Of a stretch of 64,000 bases of DNA, positions 8,995 to 17,484 are shown piece by piece. The stretch lies in NCBI RefSeq assembly GCF_024296665.1, contig NZ_CP100762.1:806001-870000 (forward strand), in the 5' to 3' direction. Every line of letters starts with the position of its first letter. Positions within the stretch are counted from its first letter, which is position 1. The notes beneath the pieces are model-generated. The model did not search any database. It saw only the letters and a list, made by a program, of their open reading frames with translations, and was not told the DNA's origin. The position numbers and the translations under genes are program-made. Origin of the DNA: Salinilacihabitans rarus. Lineage in GTDB: Archaea > Halobacteriota > Halobacteria > Halobacteriales > Natrialbaceae.

Positions 8995-11259
8995 ATGACA
9001 ATTCAACGGGACAGATTTCGCCGAGTAACATATCACACCTATGCGGCTGTCGATAGGGAACCAGAAATATCTGTAACCGGTATCGCCGCCACGTCACCAC
9101 TTGCTCAGTCACAATCAGAGCCGCCGAGAAGCGACTCTGTGAGTACTGGGTTGAGGAACGAGTCGGCCTACACCGACGACCTCGTCAAGCGATTAGAAAC
9201 AACTGCTGCAGATCTTGAGTCCAGAATCGCGGACCCGTCACCCGAAATGCAAGCAGCAGTCGAGTCATGGTGTGGCCTCAACGGATACGTTCCCAGTGAC
9301 GACGCGACACCTTCGATCATCGCTAACCAAGCGGTGTTCGGACTCCTGTTGAAGGCCACGCTCCACGAATGGTACCATCGACGCGGCGACCTCCCGGAAT
9401 TCGAAGGCAACGCACACGAACAGTTCAAGATCGCTTACGAGGAAACCGGTGACTCGGCGTTTACTGCGTGTGCATTAGATGAGATCCTCTGGGGTGTCGA
9501 AGCTAACACCGTCGCCGTCACAGAAGCACGAACTCAGCTTCTGGATTCCACGCAGCCAGCAACGGATATCGGACGTCTGTACGAGACGTTGGTTGCCAGG
9601 GAACATCGTCGGGTTCTCGGGCAGCACCGAACACCGACGGAACTTGCAGAGTTGATGCGAACTTGGGCAATCAGCAGTGAAGACACCGTACTTGATCCTG
9701 GGATGGGTGCTGGCCAGTTGTCGGCACCGTTCCATCCGGATTGGGAGATCAGTACTGATCCAACCCGTGTGTATGGGGTTGATCGCAGTCCACTTGCAGC
9801 GCTCATGGGAGGAGTTGCACAGGCGATTTCCGGGCAACAGCACGAGACCCGTAGAACTGATTTCTCCGAGTTGGATCCAGCGGACTTAACTCAAGATGTG
9901 GACGCAGTCCTGTGTAATCCGCCCTACACGCGTCACGAATCGCTCCCCTCGGCGTACAAAGACAAACTCAACGAGCAAGCCGAGAATCAAACGGGATTAG
10001 AGATCCCGGAAACGTCCCCGCTGTACGCGTACTTCTACTACCATCTCGGACAGTTCCTCGACACAGGGGATCGGGCGGCCGTCCTCACGCCTCATCACTT
10101 CCTCTCACGGGGTTTCGGTGAGCCCCTCAAGCAATTCTTGCTCCGGGAATTCGACATCAAGGCGCTTCTTTTGGACAATCCAGAGAACGAGTCGAAATTC
10201 GACACGGCGCAGACGACCAGTATGGTCGTGCTCCTCAAAGCGATTGATAATGAAGCGGATGTCGGGGTAACACGGTTCATTCGTGTCGACAGGGATCCTG
10301 GCGTTCAGACGAAACTGGAGGCAGCTCGGGATGGTAACTCTGGAAAGACGGACTGGGGGGTCATCAACTGTATCGAGCAGTCGGAGCTGAGCCCAGAGGG
10401 GCGATGGGATAATCTGTTCTATCCGAACGCTGTCGAGTTGCCTGACCTACCGCCGCTTTCAGATATTGCGGATGTCCATCGCGGGTTGCAGACCGGTGAG
10501 AACGATTTCTTCTGTCTCTCTCCGGATCAAGTCGATGACTGGGGAATCGACCCGCAGTACCTGTCACGAATCGTTCCAAGCCGGCGGTACGTCGATGGGT
10601 ATGATATCCGCTCAGACGACTGGGACGACTACGATAGACATGGGCGGCCAACGTGGCTGCTCTACCACCTTGACCAGATAACGGGAGTCCCCGAAACGAC
10701 CTATGACGACGACACTGGGTGTGCCCACTGGACAGAAGACTCACTGACCACGGATGCAGCAACCCCGATTATCGAGTATTTGCGGTATGGCCTGACCGGC
10801 CACGAATCACTCTCGACGAGGTCAACAGTACATGGGCGGAATCCATGGTACCGAGTAGAGCGCGGTGATACCGCACCGATCCTCGTGACGTCGACAGGCC
10901 GATCAGGATTCCGCGCGATACACAACGAGACAGACGCTAAGCATCTGAACAGGTACTATGGAGTCTATCCGGATCCTGAAATAACTCAGCAGGGCCAGAA
11001 GGCGCTACTGGCGTATCTAAACTTTGTCTTCGGCGATATCGGAATCTCTCAGCAGCGACGGGGACTCGTAGATGGGTTACCGAAGGTTGAACCTGGGGAC
11101 GTGAAAGACATCCCAACAATTGACCCGAGAGAACTACCCAGTAGCGTCGTTGCCACGCTTGCCGGGTGTTTCGATGATCTCTGTGAGGCAGCGAGAAATG
11201 ACCGAGATGAAGCGCCGACAATGGATCGGATTGAGTCAGTACTTCACCGTCTCCTGTGA
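8995..11259 (+). CDS. N6-adenine DNA methyltransferase with target-recognition region
   Basis: The product (754 residues) is a class I adenine-N6 DNA methyltransferase. The SAM-binding motif LDPGMGAG has its Asp at 234, and the catalytic NPPY is at 308-311. Residues from about 490, beginning PPLSDIADVHRGLQTGEND, resemble the target-recognition region of type IIG and BREX-like enzymes. I see no PD-(D/E)xK or other nuclease motif, so it probably only modifies. It could mark self DNA for the neighbouring Rad50/NurA/HerA/PLD proteins, which is an inference from position. It has its own TATA-like element. An alternative start further in, around the residues after the Ser-rich stretch, cannot be excluded because the first 50 residues look unstructured. 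Confidence 0.85.
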   Translation: MTIQRDRFRRVTYHTYAAVDREPEISVTGIAATSPLAQSQSEPPRSDSVSTGLRNESAYTDDLVKRLETTAADLESRIADPSPEMQAAVESWCGLNGYVPSDDATPSIIANQAVFGLLLKATLHEWYHRRGDLPEFEGNAHEQFKIAYEETGDSAFTACALDEILWGVEANTVAVTEARTQLLDSTQPATDIGRLYETLVAREHRRVLGQHRTPTELAELMRTWAISSEDTVLDPGMGAGQLSAPFHPDWEISTDPTRVYGVDRSPLAALMGGVAQAISGQQHETRRTDFSELDPADLTQDVDAVLCNPPYTRHESLPSAYKDKLNEQAENQTGLEIPETSPLYAYFYYHLGQFLDTGDRAAVLTPHHFLSRGFGEPLKQFLLREFDIKALLLDNPENESKFDTAQTTSMVVLLKAIDNEADVGVTRFIRVDRDPGVQTKLEAARDGNSGKTDWGVINCIEQSELSPEGRWDNLFYPNAVELPDLPPLSDIADVHRGLQTGENDFFCLSPDQVDDWGIDPQYLSRIVPSRRYVDGYDIRSDDWDDYDRHGRPTWLLYHLDQITGVPETTYDDDTGCAHWTEDSLTTDAATPIIEYLRYGLTGHESLSTRSTVHGRNPWYRVERGDTAPILVTSTGRSGFRAIHNETDAKHLNRYYGVYPDPEITQQGQKALLAYLNFVFGDIGISQQRRGLVDGLPKVEPGDVKDIPTIDPRELPSSVVATLAGCFDDLCEAARNDRDEAPTMDRIESVLHRLL

Positions 11260-11344
11260 CGTACGGTAGTTCCGGTTCACGTAACTAGGTTCGTTTGGTC
11301 TGAGGGCTGCCCGTACCTATCGGCTTACAGTGCCACTTGACTAC

Positions 11345-11392
11345 GTATCTATGTACTTGAGTATGTACGTGGGTACGTACACGGCCGTGTAC
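11345..11392. repeat. Four 12-base tandem units ending in GTAC, with a 16-base palindrome
   Basis: Four consecutive 12-base units each end in a variant of RYGTAC: GTATCTATGTAC, TTGAGTATGTAC, GTGGGTACGTAC and ACGGCCGTGTAC. The last junction creates the perfect palindrome GTACACGGCCGTGTAC at 11377-11392. In all, five GTAC sites fall within 40 bases. The array lies just downstream of the methyltransferase. It could be a cluster of operator or modification sites, or a simple slippage repeat. Confidence 0.6.
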
Positions 11393-11409
11393 ATGGCCTC
11401 GACACTGAG

Positions 11410-11415
11410 TTTTTT
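11410..11415 (+). terminator. T-rich terminator candidate after the methyltransferase
   Basis: A run of six T follows the tandem repeat on the coding strand of the methyltransferase. Archaeal RNA polymerase can stop at such runs. It is about 150 bases after the stop codon, so the assignment is weak. Confidence 0.25.
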
Positions 11416-11597
11416 CAGGGATGGTTTCTTTGTCGACGCCGATGTTTCGACGGTCGTTCCTCAAGACTGTCTCGGTGGTATCGGCATTGCCGTTAGTTCC
11501 CGATAGGTTCGCACCCAACAATCCGCCGGCGATACCGTCGGAGCGAAACGTCCTCTTTTGGTATCACTTCTATTCGGCAATTCAACGCGACCGTCCG

Positions 11598-11774
11598 ATG
11601 AGTACTGAACGGGCGCGACAGCAGACGGTGTCGGAAGTAGCGCTTGAGGACATCTCTGAGGAGAAAGCTACTCATCTCCTGAGACTAGCGAACGATGGCG
11701 TGTACGAGACAGAAGACACTCCAGAGTGCTGGCGTGGAATGTTCGAAGAGATGGAACAGAAGCTGTCACGGTGA
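11598..11774 (+). CDS. Small protein of 58 residues, unknown
   Basis: The frame encodes a short, charged, probably all-helical protein with one Cys-Trp pair near the C terminus (TPECWRGMFEEM). I chose the ATG at 11598 because a weak TATA-like TTCTATTC precedes it by about 30 bases. The same frame stays open upstream to an ATG at 11421, and that extension would add a Tat-like N terminus, FRRSFLKTVSVVSALPLV, which may be chance. I do not recognise the family. It lies between the methyltransferase and tRNA-Val and probably belongs to the island. Confidence 0.4.
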   Translation: MSTERARQQTVSEVALEDISEEKATHLLRLANDGVYETEDTPECWRGMFEEMEQKLSR

Positions 11775-12218
11775 GAGAGCAGTATCATCGTGTTACTGAG
11801 ACGCCGTCGCAGTCTGCCGACACCGAGATACGTACTCACTAACGCTCATAAATAATACACGAGTGCGTATGCGAGGATGTAGATGTGTCGGTGGTTCACT
11901 TTCGAGAAACCATTCGCTTTGTGGAGGCATCGTATCGATGCTCGTTCTTCCTGCCGTCGAAGCGGATCGGGTGATGACAAATTGGGCGCTCCGTGTGAGC
12001 GAACATTCTGATGCTACGCGGGCAGTCGAGAACAGATCAGCACCTCCTTTTTTATGTGATGGGGCACTGTCAATAACTGGATCGCCGTACGGAGGTACTC
12101 CGCGTGCAACGAGCGAATGAGTTCACGACCTCGAAATCTACGCCGTTATTGCCGACTCTTCCGTTAGAACCTTTGAAAGTCGAGATAACGGCCGAATACA
12201 ATCCGTACGTGCCGCGTA
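11775..12218. other. 444-base region at the island edge, no gene called
   Basis: An 85-codon open frame exists on the plus strand (11863-12120) but resembles nothing I know and lacks a well-placed promoter. The stretch is AT-richer than the core chromosome and holds a T6 run near 12052. Decayed mobile DNA between the accessory genes and the tRNA is a reasonable guess. Confidence 0.35.
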
Positions 12219-12293
12219 TGGGTTGGGGCGGATTTGAACCGCCGACTTCCTCCGTGTGAAGGAGGTATCATAACCGGACTAGATCACCAACCC
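12219..12293 (-). tRNA. tRNA-Val (CAC)
   Basis: The minus strand folds as a cloverleaf with acceptor stem GGGTTGG/CCAACCC and discriminator A, an anticodon stem CCTCC/GGAGG around the loop TTCACAC, and a T arm GGCGGTTCAAATCCGCC. The anticodon is CAC, which reads GUG valine codons. No intron is visible and CCA is not encoded. A promoter-like CTTAAG is about 25-35 bases upstream. Its 3' end points to the accessory island, the usual side for tRNA-targeted integration. Confidence 0.95.
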
Positions 12294-12348
12294 GCGTCCG
12301 GTCGTACCCGGTCGCGGGACTTAAGAGCTTCCTTTCGACGGGAGCGGC

Positions 12349-12630
12349 TCACGCCGTCGCACGGCGCGTCTCGAACCGGCGGCGGGCGGTTCCGAGCGTC
12401 TCGCGGGCCCCACCCTCGGCCCGGCGCTCGACGGTTCGAACGCGCTCGCGGACCCCTTCGATTCGGCTGGGCTCGGGGTCGGCCTCGGGTTCGCGGCCGA
12501 GCAGGCGGCGGACCCGGGCGGCCGCCGGCGCGAGGGACTCCTCGACCCCCAGCTTCGCGTGTTCGGCGGCTCGCTTCTGGTAGTAGACGGCGTCTTCGAA
12601 GTGCTTGTTCACGATCGTTTCACGCAACAA
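12349..12630 (-). CDS. Haloarchaeal small helical protein (DUF7553-like)
   Basis: This 93-residue protein starts MLRETIVNKHFEDAVYYQKR and continues with an Arg/Glu-rich helical tail. It resembles a haloarchaeal family of unknown function in which HFEDAxYYxKRAxEHAKLGVEE is conserved. No signal peptide or cofactor site is visible. It ends about 55 bases from the tRNA-Val gene on the same strand. The family name is recalled, not searched. Confidence 0.65.
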   Translation of the reverse strand: MLRETIVNKHFEDAVYYQKRAAEHAKLGVEESLAPAAARVRRLLGREPEADPEPSRIEGVRERVRTVERRAEGGARETLGTARRRFETRRATA

Positions 12631-12726
12631 ATAGGTCGCGAGAGTATAAAGTCCTTTCGCAGAGAACGTAATTCGGTACGGCGGGCGAGGCCGTGCTCTA
12701 TGCGACTCTCGCAGGTGAAAGAGTGG

Positions 12727-13260
12727 TCAGTACTCGGGTTCGTCTTCGCGTTCGCCGTCGCGCTGGTTGACGACGCGCGCGAGCGTGAACAGGCCGTCCG
12801 AGAGGCGGTTCAGGTACGTGACCGCGTGTTCGTTGACGTTCGCCTCGGCGGCGAGCGCGACGGCGCGGCGCTCGGCCCGCCGGCAGACGGTCCGTGCGTG
12901 GTGGAGTTTCGCGCCGGACTCGCTTCCCGTCGGGAGGATGAACGACCGGAGCGGTTCGAGTTCCTCGTCGTACTCGTCGATCCAGTCTTCGACCGTCTCG
13001 ACGTGGTCGGCGCGCACGACGGGGTCGCCCTCGTCGGGGTCGGGATTGGCGAAGTCGGCCTGCACGACGTGGAGGTGGTTCTGGACGGTGGCCAGCCGTT
13101 CGTCGACGTCGTCGTAGCCGGTCGGCCGGACGGTCCCGACGAGCGCGTTGAGTTCGTCGACCGTCCCGTACGCCTCGATGCGCGGGCTCGCCTTCGAGAC
13201 CCGCGTCATGTCCCGGAGGTCGGTGTGTCCGTCGTCTCCCCGGCCGGTGTAGATGGGCAT
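12727..13260 (-). CDS. pduO: Cob(I)yrinic acid a,c-diamide adenosyltransferase, PduO type
   Basis: The enzyme (177 residues) transfers the adenosyl group of ATP to cob(I)alamin, the last activation step of coenzyme B12 synthesis or salvage in the cytoplasm. The N terminus IYTGRGDDGHTDL is the typical PduO ATP-binding loop, followed by YGTVDELNA. The C-terminal half has RTVCRRAERRAV and YLNRLSDGLFTLAR, both family hallmarks. The length is normal. It is a single gene, with TetR-regulated genes beginning to its right. Confidence 0.9.
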   Translation of the reverse strand: MPIYTGRGDDGHTDLRDMTRVSKASPRIEAYGTVDELNALVGTVRPTGYDDVDERLATVQNHLHVVQADFANPDPDEGDPVVRADHVETVEDWIDEYDEELEPLRSFILPTGSESGAKLHHARTVCRRAERRAVALAAEANVNEHAVTYLNRLSDGLFTLARVVNQRDGEREDEPEY

Positions 13261-13342
13261 ACCCGAGCGGACGGAGGCTCGTCACTTAACTTCGGCGTCG
13301 AACGGATTTCCCGTCGCCGAGGACTCGGCCGGGACGGATGTC

Positions 13343-13948
13343 TCACTCTTCGAGCACGAGCCCCCTGACGAGCATCGAAATCGACACGTCCCGGACGTCT
13401 TCGTAGTAATCACGCGACGAGGCCTGATGGTCGCTGATCAGGAGAATTATCGGCTTCAACAGCCGGTAGACTGTCGTGGGATCGAGATCCGATATCGGGC
13501 CGTTCGACCGTTCTTGAACGGCCTCGATCAACGGAAGGCCGCCGTCGAAGAGGTCCTGTCGCGTCTCTTCTAACTTTTCGGGGGAGACACCGCGGATCGC
13601 ATCGCGGGGGTGATTCTGCGAGAACGCCTGTTGCATGTACGGATTTTCCTCGTAGAATTCGACGTGGCTGTGAAAGAACTGTTCGAGTTGCTCCCGGGGG
13701 TCGTCTCTCTCGGCTAGGTCCGCACGCAACCGATCGGTGAACGACTCGATCTCCTGTCTGTAGATTTCGAGGTAGAGTTCCTCCTTGCTGTCGAAGAATC
13801 GGTAGAAGGTGGGCTTCGCGATGCCGACCGGTTCGGTGACGTCGATAACTCTGGTCCGATCCGGACCGACGGTGAGCAACTGCTCTCGACCGGCCTCGAT
13901 CAACTCCGTCCGTATCTGTTCCCGTTCCTCGTCGCTGAACCCGCTCAT
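13343..13948 (-). CDS. TetR/AcrR-family transcriptional regulator
   Basis: The 201-residue protein has an N-terminal helix-turn-helix (about residues 12-58) ending in the TetR hallmark KPTFYRFFDSKEELY, followed by a helical ligand-binding domain. It is transcribed away from the PEP-utilising enzyme gene, and the roughly 100 bases between them hold a long inverted repeat. It most likely represses itself and the PEP-enzyme/DUF4010 pair. The ligand is unknown. Confidence 0.88.
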   Translation of the reverse strand: MSGFSDEEREQIRTELIEAGREQLLTVGPDRTRVIDVTEPVGIAKPTFYRFFDSKEELYLEIYRQEIESFTDRLRADLAERDDPREQLEQFFHSHVEFYEENPYMQQAFSQNHPRDAIRGVSPEKLEETRQDLFDGGLPLIEAVQERSNGPISDLDPTTVYRLLKPIILLISDHQASSRDYYEDVRDVSISMLVRGLVLEE

Positions 13949-13967
13949 ATCTAGCGGTGCGTGCTAT

Positions 13968-14026
13968 AACTTCATAATTGATTCGGTCACGGGGTAGAAC
14001 CTCATGACCGAAATAGTTATGGAGTT
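13968..14026. promoter_or_regulatory. Inverted repeat between TetR gene and PEP-enzyme gene
   Basis: Two 22-base arms (13968-13989 and 14005-14026) are inverted copies matching at 18 of 22 positions, separated by 15 bases. The outer parts read AACTTCATAA and TTATGGAGTT, and the inner parts ATTCGGTCA and TGACCGAAAT. Both divergent starts lie within about 20 bases of the arms, so a bound dimer or tetramer would cover both promoters. This is the expected operator of the adjacent TetR protein. Confidence 0.65.
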
Positions 14027-14045
14027 AACGAGCCACGTCTAACAC

Positions 14046-16688
14046 ATGAACGTCCAGGGGAAAGACGAACCCACGCTCCGGTTGACGGAGCCCGCGGCCG
14101 CCGACCTCCCGAAAACCGGCGGTAAAGGGGCGAACCTCGCGAAACTCGTCGACGAAGGACTGCCCGTCCCGGACGGATTCTGCGTGACGACGACGGTCTA
14201 TCGAACCCTCGTGGACGACCGGGAAATCGCCGCCCGTATCGACGACCTCGAGGACGTAGCCCCGACGGCGACGGACGAATTGCGCGAGATCGCATCGGAG
14301 ATCAGGGAGCGAATTCGGTCGAAGGAGTTGTCCGAAGGCGTCGAACGGGCGATTGCGGACGAACTGGACCCCGGGCGATCGTACGTCGTCAGATCCAGTG
14401 CGACCGCCGAGGACCGACCGACGGCCTCGTTCGCCGGTCAGCACGAAACGATACTCGACGTGACCGGCATCGAAGACGTTTCCGAGGCGGTTCTCGAATG
14501 CATGGCCAGCCTGTTCGCCGATCGGGCAGTCACCTACCGTGGGACCAACGACGTCCCCCACGACGAGGTGGCGATGGCAGTCGTCGTCCAGCGACTGGTC
14601 GACGCCGACGCGTCCGGCGTGCTGTTTACCGCCGATCCGACGACCGGTAAGCGGACGACCGCCAGCGTCGAAGCGGCCCCGGGACTCGGCGAGGCGGTCG
14701 TCTCGGGAACGATAGCGACCGACAACGCCCGTGTCGATCGAGAGAGCGGCGAACTCGTCGAGTACCGCGTCGGCGATCGCACCGACGGTTCTGCCAGCAC
14801 CGAGACCGGTCGCGTTCTCACCGACCGACAGGTGACAGAACTCGTCTCGTACGGCGAGACGATCGAGCGAGCGTTCGAAACGCCACAGGACGTCGAGTGG
14901 TCGATCGCCGACGGGCAGTTTTGGATCCTGCAGGCGCGGCCGATCACCACGCTCTTTCCGATCCCGTCGCCGTCGCCGGACGACGACGGACTGCACGTCT
15001 ACTACAGCTTCAACCACCGGCAGGGGATGACCGAGCCGATGCCGCCGCTGGTCGCCGACTACTGGCGGCGCGTCACCGCCACGACGACGGCCAGGATCGG
15101 CTACGACCTGCCGACCGGCCCGGTCTCCACGACGGCCGGCGGGATCGTGTATCTGGACGTGACGCCGCTGGTCCGCTCGGATCGGCTCGCGTCCCGACTG
15201 TTCGACTCCCTCGCGGAGTTCGACCGCGAGGCGATCGGCCCGCTCGAAGACGTCCGCGAGCGCCGGGGCGACGACCTCGCCGAGATCTCGCTGCTCCGCG
15301 GCGTCTCGCCGATACAGTCGCTCTCGACCGCGAGCCGGCTTCTCCCCGCCGTCGTACGGTCACTGGGTGCGATCGTTCGGGGACTGGTGACCCGCTCGTA
15401 CGACCGGGTGCCACGGCGAAGCCGGGAGTGGGCGGATCGGGCTGCAGCACGGGCGATCCGCGACGTTCGCGAGGGGGAGACCCGCCGCGACCGCATCCGG
15501 CTGCTGATCGACACGTACGAGGAACTCTCCCTCGAGGGCGTGGAACAGGCGTTCAAGCTCTGGAACGTGTACTTTTACAGGGCGGCGTTGGAGCGGCTCT
15601 GTCCCGGCGCCGACGCGGAGTTCGAGGCGCTCCAGCGGGGCCTGCGCGGGAACGTCACCACCGCGATGATGCTCGAACTGGGCGACGTCACCGACGTGGC
15701 TCGCGACCGTCCGGCGGTCGAACGGGCGCTGAAAGACGGTCGCGATCTGGAGGCGATCCGCGAGGTCGACGGCGGCGAGACGTTCGTCGACGCGTTCGAG
15801 GATTTCCTCGACGGGTACGGGTTCCGGGCGCCCGCCGAGATCGAGTTCAGCAGGCCGCGATACCGCGAGGATCCCGCGCCACTGCTGGACACCGTCCGCG
15901 CGTCCCTCGAAACCGGCGATCGGGGCGACCACCGAAACCACGTCCAGCGGCTGGAGGCCGAAGCCCGGGAGGCCATCGACAGTCTCGAACGGAACGCCGG
16001 TCGCGGCCGCTTCGGATCGATCCGCCGGCGACTCGTCCGCCCGTTCGCGCGGCGGTACCGGAGCTACCGCTCCATGCGGGAGACGCCCAAGTACGCCTTC
16101 TCGCAACTCCTGGCGGAAACGCGCCGACAGGTTCTCGCGGCCGGCGAGCAACTGGAACGCGAGGGCGGCCTGGAAGACGCCGAGGACGTCTGGCTGTACG
16201 ACTTCGACGAGTTGCTGACGGCCCTGGAGACGCCGGACCGGCCGCTCGACGTCGACCTCGACGCTCGTCGGGCCGAGTACCGGCGACACCAGCAGCTTCG
16301 CGCCCCTCGCGTCATCGCGAGCGACGGGGAGATCCCTCGTGGGGAGTCACCCGCCGAATCGGACGCCGATCGGCTCGTCGGGACGCCGACGGCCGGCGGG
16401 GTCGCCGAAGGAACCGCCCGCGTCGTCCGCGACCCGAGCGACGCGACCATCGAGTCGGGTGAGATTCTCGTTGCCCCGCACACCGACCCGGGCTGGACAC
16501 CGCTCTTTCTCAACGCGGCGGGCCTCGTGACCGACGTCGGCGGCGAGATGACTCACGGGTCGCTGGTCGCACGGGAGTACGGGATCCCGTCGGTCGTCGT
16601 CGCCGGAGCGACCGAGACACTCGAAACCGGACGACGAGTCCGCGTCGACGGCGACAGCGGCGTCGTCGAACTGCTCGACGAGGAGTGA
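14046..16688 (+). CDS. PEP-synthase-like / rifampicin phosphotransferase-like enzyme
   Basis: This 880-residue protein has an N-terminal ATP-grasp domain of the PEP synthase type (residues about 10-300, with GGKGANLAKL and RSSATAEDRPTASFAGQHE) and a C-terminal swivelling phosphohistidine domain. The latter contains GGEMTHGSLVAREYGIPSVV with the presumed His837. The long middle part (about 310-770) differs from PEP synthase and lacks an obvious TIM-barrel PEP domain. That architecture fits the rifampicin-phosphotransferase-like family, which phosphorylates small molecules with the beta phosphate of ATP. The substrate is unknown. It is probably co-transcribed with the following membrane-protein gene and repressed by the divergent TetR protein. 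Confidence 0.75.
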   Translation: MNVQGKDEPTLRLTEPAAADLPKTGGKGANLAKLVDEGLPVPDGFCVTTTVYRTLVDDREIAARIDDLEDVAPTATDELREIASEIRERIRSKELSEGVERAIADELDPGRSYVVRSSATAEDRPTASFAGQHETILDVTGIEDVSEAVLECMASLFADRAVTYRGTNDVPHDEVAMAVVVQRLVDADASGVLFTADPTTGKRTTASVEAAPGLGEAVVSGTIATDNARVDRESGELVEYRVGDRTDGSASTETGRVLTDRQVTELVSYGETIERAFETPQDVEWSIADGQFWILQARPITTLFPIPSPSPDDDGLHVYYSFNHRQGMTEPMPPLVADYWRRVTATTTARIGYDLPTGPVSTTAGGIVYLDVTPLVRSDRLASRLFDSLAEFDREAIGPLEDVRERRGDDLAEISLLRGVSPIQSLSTASRLLPAVVRSLGAIVRGLVTRSYDRVPRRSREWADRAAARAIRDVREGETRRDRIRLLIDTYEELSLEGVEQAFKLWNVYFYRAALERLCPGADAEFEALQRGLRGNVTTAMMLELGDVTDVARDRPAVERALKDGRDLEAIREVDGGETFVDAFEDFLDGYGFRAPAEIEFSRPRYREDPAPLLDTVRASLETGDRGDHRNHVQRLEAEAREAIDSLERNAGRGRFGSIRRRLVRPFARRYRSYRSMRETPKYAFSQLLAETRRQVLAAGEQLEREGGLEDAEDVWLYDFDELLTALETPDRPLDVDLDARRAEYRRHQQLRAPRVIASDGEIPRGESPAESDADRLVGTPTAGGVAEGTARVVRDPSDATIESGEILVAPHTDPGWTPLFLNAAGLVTDVGGEMTHGSLVAREYGIPSVVVAGATETLETGRRVRVDGDSGVVELLDEE

Positions 16689-16707
16689 CGACCGCCGAGG
16701 GATCCCC

Positions 16708-17484
16708 ATGGGACCGATCGCCGCGGTGATTCGGATCGTCTCGAAGCGGATCGAGCGCGACGATCTGGTGGCCACGTTCAAATTTCTCGGCATCGTGACG
16801 GTGCTCCCGTTGCTTCCGAACGAGGGACTCGACACCCTGTTCGGAGTGAACCCCCGCCACGTCTGGCTGGTCGTCGCGTTCGTCGCCGGGTTGAGCTTTC
16901 TGGGCTATCTCCTGTCGAAGGTCGTCGATCCGAAACGGGCGATCTGGCTGTCCGGGGTCGTCGGCGGCTGTCTCTCCTCGAGTTTGGCGATCGTGTCCCT
17001 GTCGGAGCAGGCGAGGAGATATCCGGAATTCGCCGCCGTCTACACGGTAGCCGCCGCGACAGCGTCGACGATCCTGTTTCCGCGACTGTTCGTCGTCGTC
17101 GGCATCGTCAGTCCGTCGCTCGCGCGCTCGCTGGCGGTTCCGTTCGTCGCCATGACGGGGGTCGGTGCCATCGTGACGGTCCTCCTGTGGCACCGCGTCC
17201 GCACCGACGACTTGCCGCCGATCGAACTCGACACGCCGTTTCGCGTGCGTCCGGCGCTGGCGTTCGGCGCGCTCGTCGCAGTCGTCATGGCCGCTCTCGA
17301 TACGTTCGACCCGGCAATTCCGTCGGCCGCCGCCCGGAGTGGGGTCGTTCTGATAGTGGCCGGGAAATCGGTGAAGAACGTGGGCATCGCGTGGGTGGCC
17401 GGTGCGTCGAGAATGGCGCGGGCGGTCGCCGCGCTGTCCCTGTGCAGTACGGCCCTCGGAACGGCCCTCGTCTTCCTCCCGTAA
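16708..17484 (+). CDS. DUF4010-type integral membrane protein
   Basis: The product (258 residues) has about seven hydrophobic segments and resembles the DUF4010 half of MgtC/SapB-family proteins (FKFLGIVTVLPLLPNEGLD, then FLGYLLSKVVDPKRAIWLSG and GGCLSSSLAIVSL). The usual N-terminal MgtC domain is absent, so this is a stand-alone C-terminal module. It starts 19 bases after the PEP-enzyme stop and is probably in the same transcript. A transport or membrane-sensing role is possible but unproven. Confidence 0.72.
   Translation: MGPIAAVIRIVSKRIERDDLVATFKFLGIVTVLPLLPNEGLDTLFGVNPRHVWLVVAFVAGLSFLGYLLSKVVDPKRAIWLSGVVGGCLSSSLAIVSLSEQARRYPEFAAVYTVAAATASTILFPRLFVVVGIVSPSLARSLAVPFVAMTGVGAIVTVLLWHRVRTDDLPPIELDTPFRVRPALAFGALVAVVMAALDTFDPAIPSAAARSGVVLIVAGKSVKNVGIAWVAGASRMARAVAALSLCSTALGTALVFLP

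Noticed and set aside
8825..9112. 95-codon minus-strand frame before the methyltransferase
   Set aside because: It overlaps the methyltransferase promoter and start, and I could not connect it to any transposase or other family.
2..11259. BREX, DISARM or Dnd system
   Set aside because: No PglZ, Lon-like, DrmA/DrmB or Dnd proteins are present; only the methyltransferase and the PLD domain are shared themes.
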